DNA of 64,000 nucleotides, from contig JAZGDZ010000040.1 in the NCBI GenBank assembly GCA_036478235.1, positions 81,301-145,300 of the forward strand, written 5' to 3'. Under the pieces are notes generated by a model. The model worked only from the letters and a program-made list of their open reading frames with translations, made no database searches and was not told where the DNA came from. This stretch comes from JACZWZ01 sp036478235. GTDB lineage: Bacteria; Actinomycetota; Acidimicrobiia; Spongiisociales; UBA11373. The position numbers and the translations under genes were made by a program. Shown piece after piece: positions 1-7,067 of this stretch; the stretch's first letter is position 1; each line of letters starts with the position of its first letter.

Positions 1-504
1 CTCCGACACATGCAGCCGACGCCGGCCGTGGAGATGGTCGGCATCGGCTGCGGCGGCCTGCTGATCGGCTGCCTGTCTCCAATAGTCGATCGCCCGGCGA
101 GCATCGGTGTATCTCAGACCAGCCACCGTGTCGACCAGGAGCTTTTCGTCACGCCCAAACAACTCGGCAGAAACCTTCGAAGCCGCCAGCAGCATCGCTA
201 CCCGAGGCCGATCCAAAACCGCATTCCCATACGCCTCACGAACCTGAGGATGCTGTGGGAGAGCCCGTGCCTCTCCCACCCGCCGCGACGCCTCCCGCGG
301 CGAATCTCCTTCGGCCCGCAGCAACGCTGCTGCGCTCAGGTACCCGGCGTCTTCGAACAGGCCGCCACGATCGATCTCCGCCAACTCTTCAGCAGCCTCG
401 GCTTCGATCATCGTCGCCTCACGACGCAGCCGAAAGTACCGATCGATTCGGCTCTCATCCCAGATGCCGTCGGTGTCGCCTCGGTCCGACTTCAGCGTCG
501 TCAT
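1..504 (-). CDS. DUF222 / 13E12-repeat family protein, N-terminal part (runs off the left edge)
   Basis: The reading frame is open from an ATG at 504 to the window edge, giving 168 residues without a stop. The helical, Ala/Arg/Glu-rich sequence (EAAEELAEIDRGGLFEDAG, then GEARALPQHPQVREAYG) is typical of the DUF222 region of actinobacterial 13E12/REP proteins. In those proteins DUF222 is usually followed by a C-terminal HNH nuclease domain, which would lie outside the window. The family is multicopy in many actinobacteria and its biological role is not settled. In Mycobacterium tuberculosis, REP13E12 copies are integration targets of the prophage-like element phiRv1. Family assignment rests on pattern recognition. 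Confidence 0.7.
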   Translation of the reverse strand, partial: MTTLKSDRGDTDGIWDESRIDRYFRLRREATMIEAEAAEELAEIDRGGLFEDAGYLSAAALLRAEGDSPREASRRVGEARALPQHPQVREAYGNAVLDRPRVAMLLAASKVSAELFGRDEKLLVDTVAGLRYTDARRAIDYWRQAADQQAAAADADHLHGRRRLHVSE

Positions 505-671
505 TCACCAAACATACGACCCGGGTATGACACGAACCCGGCGCGGCTCCGCGGTTCGAGGAAGTGTTTGCTGGCATCCCCCGGCGTTACGGAATGTTCC
601 CAGAGCAATCGGGTGGGATCGCCGCACCCTGGGCAGCCAACTCCTAAGAACACCCTTTTCGGGGAGGTCGA

Positions 672-714
672 GGGTCCCGAGGGGCCTGGGCCCCAGCCCG
701 CCCGACACGTGCCG
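672..714. repeat. Intergenic repeat, copy 1 of a pair (partner 2529-2571)
   Basis: Two blocks are shared between this gap and the gap at 2529-2571: GGGTCCCGAGGG, and after a variable spacer CGCCCGAYACGTGCCG. This copy holds a GC hairpin in the spacer (GGGGCC tg GGCCCC). It lies in the space between the start of the DUF222 gene and the 3' end of the flavin oxidoreductase gene. It may be a terminator for the latter or a degenerate mobile repeat. Confidence 0.4.
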
Positions 715-733
715 TTTTGTGCGGGTATCGACC

Positions 734-2092
734 TCAGCCTGGTGGGATGTTGTAGTTGCTGCTGAACAGGTTGGTGGGGTCCCACTGTTGCTTCAGTTCC
801 ACTAGCCGTGCGTAGTTGCTGCCGTATGCAGCGGGTATGCGGTCGGTCTCGTCGTCGGCGATGAGGTTGACGTAGACGCCTCCGGTGGCGTGGGCTGCCA
901 TGGCCTGGTGGAACTCCGAAGCCCAGGCCAGTACTGACTCGTCTTCGCCGGGGTCCATCCAACCGGCGATGCAGTGGAATCCGTATGTCGTATTTCTGCC
1001 TCCGTAGGGCGTGGCCGACGTGTCGACCCGGCCGATTGCCCCGCCCACCGGGTCGAAGTAGGCGGCGGTCAGAGCGCCGACCATGCGAGGCACGAACTCG
1101 ACCATCGTGTCGATGGCCCCATCCGATAGCCCGTCGAGGTCATGTGCTTTCGAGATGTATCGCTGACCCTTGGGCATGTTGGCGTCGAAGCCCGTCTGAG
1201 CGTTCACGTAACGGCTGAGACGCGCCTCCTCCAGAATCGGTTCACCCAGCTCGGTTAAAGGCTGCACGAACTCAACTGCTTCAGGGTCCTGGTGGTAGAC
1301 GACGAAATCAAGAACCGGTTTCCCGTGAGTTTCCTCGGGAAACAAGTCGATGGGTGGAACACGGAAACAGAACGGATAACACTGGAATTCTTCCGGTGCC
1401 TCGGCCATGAAGTCCCGGAAAAAGCGCAGAAGCTCACCCGCACGGTCGAATGGGTAGATGATCTGCCCGGACAACACCTGAGGGCCAACCTCATGCAGCT
1501 CAAGATCCAAGGTCGTGACTACGCCAAAGTTCCCGCCTCCACCTCGGAGAGCCCAGAAGAGGTCGGCGTTCTCGTCAGATGCTGCTCGGAGCCGTCGTCC
1601 GTCTGCGGTCACCACTTCCGCTGAGATCACATTGTCGATCATCAGCCCGTACTTGCGGGAGAGGTACCCAGCACCGCCACCAAGCGCCGCACCGATCACC
1701 CCAACTGATGAGACCGTCGCCGTCGGAGTGGCGAGACCATGCTCTTGCGTGACGGCATCCATTTCTGCGCAAGTGACCCCTCCCTCGACCCTCACGGTCC
1801 TTGCATCGGCGTCCACACGGACCGCTTTCATCGGTGATAGATCGATGAGAAGGCCGCCGTCGGCGACGCTATTGGCGGCGTATGAGTGGCCTCCGCCCTT
1901 CACCGACAATCGCAACTCATGTTCCCGGGCGTAATCGATCGAAGCCTTGACATCACTGCTGCTCGTGCACCGGACGATGAGGTCGGGTCGACGATCAAAC
2001 CTCGTATTCCAAAGAGCCCGAGCCTCATCAAACGCAGCATCACCCGACTCCAGCACCCGTCCCACTACTGAACTCAGTTTGGAGGTGTCCAC
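734..2092 (-). CDS. FAD-linked oxidase, berberine-bridge-enzyme-like (PCMH flavoprotein)
   Basis: The 452-residue protein has the layout of FAD_binding_4 plus C-terminal BBE domain. The flavin-binding motif GGGHSYA (about residue 66) supplies the histidine for an 8-alpha-histidyl FAD link, and the tail NYARLVELKQQWDPTNLF is the BBE signature. In bicovalent members a Cys precedes the VGVxG segment; here that stretch reads TATVSSVGVIGAALGGG with no Cys, so single covalent attachment is inferred. Such enzymes oxidise sugars, alkaloids or other alcohols; the substrate cannot be read here. The GTG start at 2092 has AGGGAG upstream. The 5' end overlaps the stop of a small membrane-protein gene by 19 bp. 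Confidence 0.88.
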   Translation of the reverse strand: MDTSKLSSVVGRVLESGDAAFDEARALWNTRFDRRPDLIVRCTSSSDVKASIDYAREHELRLSVKGGGHSYAANSVADGGLLIDLSPMKAVRVDADARTVRVEGGVTCAEMDAVTQEHGLATPTATVSSVGVIGAALGGGAGYLSRKYGLMIDNVISAEVVTADGRRLRAASDENADLFWALRGGGGNFGVVTTLDLELHEVGPQVLSGQIIYPFDRAGELLRFFRDFMAEAPEEFQCYPFCFRVPPIDLFPEETHGKPVLDFVVYHQDPEAVEFVQPLTELGEPILEEARLSRYVNAQTGFDANMPKGQRYISKAHDLDGLSDGAIDTMVEFVPRMVGALTAAYFDPVGGAIGRVDTSATPYGGRNTTYGFHCIAGWMDPGEDESVLAWASEFHQAMAAHATGGVYVNLIADDETDRIPAAYGSNYARLVELKQQWDPTNLFSSNYNIPPG

Positions 2093-2211
2093 GAGAATCT
2101 CCCTTCATCAGTCGATCGCAGTGTCAGCGAACGCCAGAATCCAAACAACATCAAGATCACCAACACCATGAAGATGATCGGAGAGATCATCCACCAACCA
2201 CTTCCATCAAA
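2074..2211 (-). CDS. Small single-pass membrane protein (45 aa)
   Basis: From ATG 2211 the frame encodes 45 residues beginning MFDGSGWWMISP, followed by a strongly hydrophobic segment of about 18 residues and a polar tail (FWRSLTLRST). The frame stays open upstream to 2301, so a longer start is possible. It resembles the very small membrane proteins often found beside SHOCT or copper-related genes, but no function can be assigned. Its stop lies 19 bp inside the downstream oxidoreductase gene, which suggests translational coupling. Confidence 0.45.
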   Translation of the reverse strand, partial: FDGSGWWMISPIIFMVLVILMLFGFWRSLTLRSTDEGRFSWTPPN

Positions 2212-2401
2212 CATGTGACCATCACCATCGAACAACCAACCATTGACAACAACCACTGACCCGCCTCTCCAGCTCCATACGGCGACGGAGCCCCGTGACA
2301 TCCTCCACCGATGCCCTCCCCTCGGCAGCCCCTGTCGGATGAGGATCAGAATGGCCGGTGAGCCTTCGATGCCACTAGGGGACTAAGACCCCTTGTGCGA
2401 T

Positions 2402-2417
2402 TGTGAGACAGATCACA
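2402..2417. promoter_or_regulatory. Perfect CRP/GlxR-type operator
   Basis: The sequence TGTGA-GACAGA-TCACA is a perfect TGTGA-N6-TCACA palindrome, the consensus of cAMP receptor proteins, including GlxR-type regulators of actinobacteria. It lies 191 bp upstream of the small membrane gene start at 2211 and 101 bp upstream of its longest possible start. If functional it would regulate that gene and the flavin oxidoreductase. Confidence 0.5.
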
Positions 2418-2528
2418 CGACCCAGCATGAGCACTTCTCGGCTGGGGCGACGCCTGAGCCAGCCCCTGGATTCGGTGAGTCCCGAGTCGGTCTTGATGCT
2501 GAATGCGAGGGCCGGATGATTCTGACAG

Positions 2529-2571
2529 GGGTCCCGAGGGAACCTCGGTCGCCACCGCCCGATACGTGCCG
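2529..2571. repeat. Intergenic repeat, copy 2 (partner 672-714)
   Basis: This copy shares GGGTCCCGAGGG and CGCCCGATACGTGCCG with the copy at 672-714, while the spacer between the blocks is unrelated. The two copies bracket the flavin oxidoreductase and small membrane-protein genes. Confidence 0.4.
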
Positions 2572-2667
2572 ATCCAGCGCACTTCCCGCGCCCACTCGAT
2601 ATGGCGCCCGATCGGGTGATCTCGGTCGGCCGAGAAGCCGGCGAACTGGATGAGGTCTTGGGAGCGA

Positions 2668-4035
2668 TCAGGGTTGCACGGAGAGTTCCAGGAGGTGGGT
2701 GGCGCACAGCCGGTTGATGATGCCGATCACTCCGCCGGTGCTGAACCCACCGTGGCCCGGCTCCGGACCAAACCACTTCTCGAGGTTGAGCCGTAGCGCG
2801 CTCGTTTCTGCAAGGAGGTCGTCGCCCCTCGGTGAGGGAAGTCTGGTGGCGGCCGCCTCGATCTCTTTCAGGGCCGCCTCGATCTCTTCCAGACCGTCGG
2901 TGAGCCACTGCATGTCCGGATCGGCTAGGCCCACAGCCGCGTCGACTGCCGCGTCGCAGAACGCAAGGACGGCAGATGCTTCACGGGCGTCGAGGATCTC
3001 GTAGGTCACAAGCAACGCAAGGGTGCCTTCCGCTGCACCTGTCGGTCCCGTCGCCGGGTCGACGTCACGCCAGTATGAGATCGGCACACTGATCACATAA
3101 ATGCCGGGAGCGGGACCCGTTGACAGCCGCGGCGCCAGCACGAGCTGCAACCCGATCGATCCACCGGACTGGATGACCGTGGGTCGAACATCCGCCGGTG
3201 CACCCGTCCCCGGGTCGGAAACCCTACGGCTGTCGAGCACATGTCGGTGCGGTGACGGGGCGATGGCCATCGGAGTACGCCATTCGGAGACGATCGTGAG
3301 TTGCTGCGTCGCCCAAGCATCGTCCACACCCTCGGCCGTAACCACCGGGCCGGCGGTCACATAGAACGGAGGCCCTGGCGCGTGGCCGTCGACCGTGAAC
3401 GCGAACAAGGTCGACTCGGCTGGCGCTGGATCGGGAGAGGCGAGCTGTTCAGACGGTTCGCAGTCCTCCACCTGACTGCCACGGGGCTGGTGCCCGGCAC
3501 AAACGCGGCGGAACCATGCCTGGGGGCCAAAGGCATCACGGGCCATATCCGAGAAAGCCTCTTCTCGCCCGTCGGGCAGCAAACGCCGGATCACGAGGAC
3601 CGGATCGCCTTCCAAAGTCCAAGAGATCTCGATCATCTCGACCGGCAAGCCAGCCTCGGCGCGCCGTCGGTAGCAGTCGCCTGCGTCGTTGATCACCTCA
3701 ATACCTTTGAACGGATTCGCGCTCGACGGAAACACCAAGGCAGCACCGCAATACGGCAGTGGCGTGCGCTCGACGACCACGTCAGGCGCCCCGGACGGCA
3801 CCGGACCCCCAAGGGGAAGGTCAGTATCAATCGCAACAGTATCCCCGGACGGCTCTGACGAACCCGTCGCCGAGACCGTCGTTGCGCCGACCGTCGGATC
3901 ACTCGTCGGCTGCGACGTGGCTGCAACGGTCGGTGCCGCTGATGTCGAAGACCCCGACGTCGAGTCGTCGCTCGAAGAGCATGCGGCAGCGACCGCCATG
4001 AACACAACGCTGGCGATCAGCAGACGAGAGCGCAT
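2668..4035 (-). CDS. Secreted lipoprotein of unknown function (455 aa)
   Basis: I chose ATG 4035 because it begins a lipoprotein signal: MRSRLLIASVVFMAVAAACS, with Cys19 as the expected lipidation site. The open frame runs 432 bp further upstream but that part lacks coding character. A Ser/Thr-rich linker of about 50 residues follows the Cys, then a globular domain containing LPYCGAALVFPSS and a C-terminal helical part with repeated IEAALKEIEAA residues. Several Cys residues in the globular part could form disulfides outside the membrane. I do not recognise the family. It diverges from the Usp/CBS gene across 324 bp. Confidence 0.75.
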   Translation of the reverse strand: MRSRLLIASVVFMAVAAACSSSDDSTSGSSTSAAPTVAATSQPTSDPTVGATTVSATGSSEPSGDTVAIDTDLPLGGPVPSGAPDVVVERTPLPYCGAALVFPSSANPFKGIEVINDAGDCYRRRAEAGLPVEMIEISWTLEGDPVLVIRRLLPDGREEAFSDMARDAFGPQAWFRRVCAGHQPRGSQVEDCEPSEQLASPDPAPAESTLFAFTVDGHAPGPPFYVTAGPVVTAEGVDDAWATQQLTIVSEWRTPMAIAPSPHRHVLDSRRVSDPGTGAPADVRPTVIQSGGSIGLQLVLAPRLSTGPAPGIYVISVPISYWRDVDPATGPTGAAEGTLALLVTYEILDAREASAVLAFCDAAVDAAVGLADPDMQWLTDGLEEIEAALKEIEAAATRLPSPRGDDLLAETSALRLNLEKWFGPEPGHGGFSTGGVIGIINRLCATHLLELSVQP

Positions 4036-4359
4036 ACTCCAATCAGACGTCGAAGTCTCCACCTCGGTTCCCGACCCAACCTCCCCGAGTGTTCCCCTCA
4101 ACAACCGGCAATCGGTGCGACCCCCCTTGGCCCAGCGCCAGCCTGGGGCGAAGTTTCTCTCCCTAACGGCGCATACGCAGTGATCTGGTCGGTGTCCTTC
4201 GGTGAGCCCATGCGCAACCCTTGGTGTCCCATCCCGTACGACTGAGAGGAGAGAGGAGGAACGGCATAGAACGGCGAACCGGACGCACACCGCCTCCGTC
4301 ACGACCAGAATGGATGCCGACTGCTCCCGGAGACCACACTGCCCGAATCCGACACCACG
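4036..4359. other. Divergent intergenic region
   Basis: This 324-bp gap separates the lipoprotein gene (minus) from the Usp/CBS gene (plus), so it should contain both promoters. A purine run GAGAGGAGAGAGGAGGAAC lies at about 4244-4262. No clear -35/-10 pair or operator stands out. Confidence 0.4.
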
Positions 4360-5247
4360 ATGCCCCTCGTCGACCCCACCATCCTCTGGACCAGGGGCGA
4401 GCACTGCCGGGAGCTGGCCGGCATCCTTTCGCCGACCGCGAGCCACGTGGAAGGCGACCTCACCCAAGCGTGCATCGAGACCAGGGCCGATCTACTGGTC
4501 ACCGCCCGAGCATCGACCTTTGGCCTGGTGAGCACTGCGGTGCCGCACGCGATCGATCCGGACCGCAAGATTCCGGCCGTCGTGGGTGCGGTTGGAACCG
4601 GACCGCATTCGCCCCTGGTCGCCAATCTGACGAGCCTCATCGCGGCCGGCCTCGGCACCGATGCCGTGCTCGTCACCGTGTCCCGCTCAGACGCCGAAGA
4701 CGAGCAGGCAGTGGCGACCCTTGGATCTCTGGATCCCCTGGCGCCGGGAGCCGGCACAAAGGTCGTACGCGCCGACACCGCGGCCGGGCTGGTCGACTCG
4801 CTGCCTGCCGACGCCCTACTGGTGCTCGGCGCCCCCGGCGGATCGTGGTGGCAACGCCAGTTCTTCGGTCCCGGACGCCGCCTCATCCATCGGGCTCCGG
4901 CGGGAGCCGTGGTTGCCAAAGCCTCACCCCGCAGGTGTTTCCAGGCCATGCACGACATCGCTCCACTCGGTCGACACATGCAGGCTCGCGACGCACTGGC
5001 GGTCATGGCACATCCCGTGACGGCGGTCGCCGATGAGGGAATCCTGATCGGCGTCGTACGGCGCTCCGCCCTCGAACGGACGCCCACCGGGACCGTCGGC
5101 AGCCTCATGGAGTCGGTGGCGTCGGTCATGGCCGGCGACCCAATCGAGGTGGCCGCCGAACTCACAGGATTCATGGAAGGCTCCCCGATTCCCGTCGTGG
5201 ACGCCCAAGGAAGGCTGCTCGGCGGAGTCTCGACGCCGGGCACCTGA
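4360..5247 (+). CDS. Universal-stress-like protein with C-terminal CBS domain pair
   Basis: The 295-residue protein has an N-terminal alpha/beta part (about 1-195) like a degenerate tandem Usp fold (DLLVTARAS, LLVLGAPGGSWWQRQFFGP). The C-terminal half looks like a CBS pair: HMQARDALAVMAHPVTAVAD with GILIGVVRRSAL, then TVGSLMESVASVMAGDPIEV with SPIPVVDAQGRLLGGVS. CBS pairs sense adenosine nucleotides, so an energy- or stress-sensing role is plausible. ATG 4360 has only a weak ribosome site. The gene stands alone; its stop is followed closely by one copy of a short GAGCCCGCTGAG repeat. Confidence 0.7.
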   Translation: MPLVDPTILWTRGEHCRELAGILSPTASHVEGDLTQACIETRADLLVTARASTFGLVSTAVPHAIDPDRKIPAVVGAVGTGPHSPLVANLTSLIAAGLGTDAVLVTVSRSDAEDEQAVATLGSLDPLAPGAGTKVVRADTAAGLVDSLPADALLVLGAPGGSWWQRQFFGPGRRLIHRAPAGAVVAKASPRRCFQAMHDIAPLGRHMQARDALAVMAHPVTAVADEGILIGVVRRSALERTPTGTVGSLMESVASVMAGDPIEVAAELTGFMEGSPIPVVDAQGRLLGGVSTPGT

Positions 5248-5248
5248 C

Positions 5249-5264
5249 CTAAGAGCCCGCTGAG
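5249..5264 (-). repeat. Short CTCAGCGGGCTC-type 3'-end repeat
   Basis: The sequence CTAAGAGCCCGCTGAG, immediately after the Usp/CBS gene stop, is the reverse complement (one substitution) of the motif GCTCAGCGGGCTCCTAG at 55497-55513 and 59441-59457. All three copies lie at gene boundaries. Confidence 0.35.
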
Positions 5265-5382
5265 TAATGCCGCGACAGAAACCTCTGCGCTGTTCCGCCT
5301 GCCCAAGGCCCTCAGCCCTTCATCGATCCGACTCCCAAGGCTTGAGACGCCACCGGCCACTGCCGGTCGAGTAGGCCCCGCG

Positions 5383-6975
5383 CTACGCCGGGCGGTGGAG
5401 TCCGAACACGTCGGCCAGGGTGGAGGACACCTCTCCGAGTGTGGCCCCCCGGCCGAGCGACTCCTTCATCGGAGGGAGAAGGTTGGTGTCGGAGTCGGTG
5501 GCGGCGACCCTCACCGCTTCGAGGGAAATCTCCACAGCCTCCGCATCTCGAGCGCGGCGGTGGTCGGTGAGACGGGCAACCTGGTCGCGCTCCAGGGACG
5601 GATCGATCGCCATGACCGGAACGTCCGCCGCCGAATCGTCCGTGAAGCGATTGACCCCCACGACGACCAACTCGCCGCTCTCGACCCGCTTTGCCTCGCG
5701 GTATGCCGAGTCCTCGATCATCCCCTGCACCACGCCCGCTTCGATCGCGGCAACCGCTCCACCGGCCTCATCTATCTGGCGGATGATGCGACGGGCTTCC
5801 TCTTCAACCCGATCGGTGAGCGACTCCACGAAGTACGACCCGGCGAGCGGGTCCACCGTGTCGGCCACTCCGGACTCATAACCGATGATTTGCTGGGTCC
5901 GCAGCGCTATGCGCGCCGAGCGGTCGGTCGGAAGCCCCAGTGCCTCGTCGAACGCGTTCGTGTGGAGTGACTGTGTCCCACCCAGCACGGCCGACAGCGC
6001 CTGCAGCGTCGTCCGCACGATGTTGTTCTCGGGTTGCTGGGCCGTCAGCGAAGAACCAGCCGTCTGAGTGTGGAAGCGCATCAGCCACGACTCGGGCTCC
6101 TTCGCTCCGATGCGATTGCGCATCAGGTCGGCCCAGATCCGGCGGGCCGCCCGGTACTTGGCGATCTCCTCGAAGAAGTCGACGTGGCCGTTCCAAAAGA
6201 ACGAGAGCCTGGGCGCGAACTCGTCGACGGCCAGCCCTGCCCCCACCGCAGCCTGCACGTAGGCGATGCCGTTGGAGAGGGTCAACGCGATCTCCTCGGC
6301 GGCGGTGGCCCCGGCCTCGCGGACGTGATATCCGCTGATGGAGATCGTGTTCCAGGCCGGAAGATGGTCCCGGCAGTAGGCGAGCAGATCGGTGACCAGC
6401 CGCATCGAGGGTCTCGGGGGATACACGTACGTGCCCCGGGCGGCGTACTCCTTGAGGATGTCGTTTTGCACCGTGCCCCGGATGTCTTCTGCCGAGACAC
6501 CCTGCTTCTCGGCGACCAGCTCGTACAGCAGCAGCAGGATGGCCGCCGTCGAGTTGATGGTCATCGAGGTGGATACCTCGCCGAGGGGAATGCCGTCGAA
6601 GAGCCTCCGCATGTCGTCGAGGGTGTCGATGGCCACCCCCACCTTGCCGACCTCGCCCGCGGCGAGCGGGTCGTCACTGTCGAGACCCATCTGAGTCGGT
6701 AGGTCGAACGCGACGGACAGCCCGGTCTGCCCGGCGCTCAGCAACGACCGAAATCGCTCATTCGTCGCCTCTGCGGTGCCGAAACCTGCGTATTGACGCA
6801 TGGTCCACAGCCGACCCCGGTACATGGACCGGTACGGGCCCCGCGTGTACGGGTATTCGCCTGGGGCTCCGAGTGCTTCATCGGGCTCCCATCCGTCGAG
6901 AGCGGATGGGCCGTAGACGGCATCGATTTCGATGCCGCTCGAGGTGCGACGGGGGGTTTCGGAAGATTCGGCCAT
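5383..6975 (-). CDS. Methylmalonyl-CoA-mutase-type acyl-CoA mutase, large (catalytic) subunit
   Basis: The 530 residues cover the TIM-barrel mutase domain only (YPYTRGPYRSMY, LWTMRQYAGF, SISGYHVREAG, QTAGSSLTAQQPENN); the B12-binding domain is absent and must be a separate protein not seen in this window. The two substrate-specificity positions read Tyr62 (RQYAGF) and Arg180 (KEYAAR). These correspond to Tyr89 and Arg207 of Propionibacterium MCM, so methylmalonyl-CoA/succinyl-CoA is the inferred substrate pair. The paralogue at 29926 has Phe/Gln at the same sites. The gene diverges from the PBP gene. A cobalamin adenosyltransferase for the cofactor lies at 15604-16149. Confidence 0.9.
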   Translation of the reverse strand: MAESSETPRRTSSGIEIDAVYGPSALDGWEPDEALGAPGEYPYTRGPYRSMYRGRLWTMRQYAGFGTAEATNERFRSLLSAGQTGLSVAFDLPTQMGLDSDDPLAAGEVGKVGVAIDTLDDMRRLFDGIPLGEVSTSMTINSTAAILLLLYELVAEKQGVSAEDIRGTVQNDILKEYAARGTYVYPPRPSMRLVTDLLAYCRDHLPAWNTISISGYHVREAGATAAEEIALTLSNGIAYVQAAVGAGLAVDEFAPRLSFFWNGHVDFFEEIAKYRAARRIWADLMRNRIGAKEPESWLMRFHTQTAGSSLTAQQPENNIVRTTLQALSAVLGGTQSLHTNAFDEALGLPTDRSARIALRTQQIIGYESGVADTVDPLAGSYFVESLTDRVEEEARRIIRQIDEAGGAVAAIEAGVVQGMIEDSAYREAKRVESGELVVVGVNRFTDDSAADVPVMAIDPSLERDQVARLTDHRRARDAEAVEISLEAVRVAATDSDTNLLPPMKESLGRGATLGEVSSTLADVFGLHRPA

Positions 6976-7067
6976 CGGTACACTGCGTGGTCGGACGGAT
7001 GCTAACCGGGGAACTACCCCGCTCCTAGAGACGTCAAATACCCGGCTGAAGAAGACGGGAAAGCGCC

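Larger units (their letters stand above)
2212..2667. other. Intergenic region with no convincing gene
   Basis: This 456-bp gap lies between the small membrane-protein gene and the 3' end of a lipoprotein gene. It contains a perfect CRP-type palindrome at 2402-2417 and the second copy of the 672-714 repeat at 2529-2571. The open frames here lack coding character and I leave them out. Confidence 0.5.

Noticed and set aside
10..765. Long plus-strand open frame at the left edge (about 250 aa)
   Set aside because: It is antisense to the DUF222 gene (minus, 504-1) and has no protein-like pattern; high GC makes long antisense frames common.
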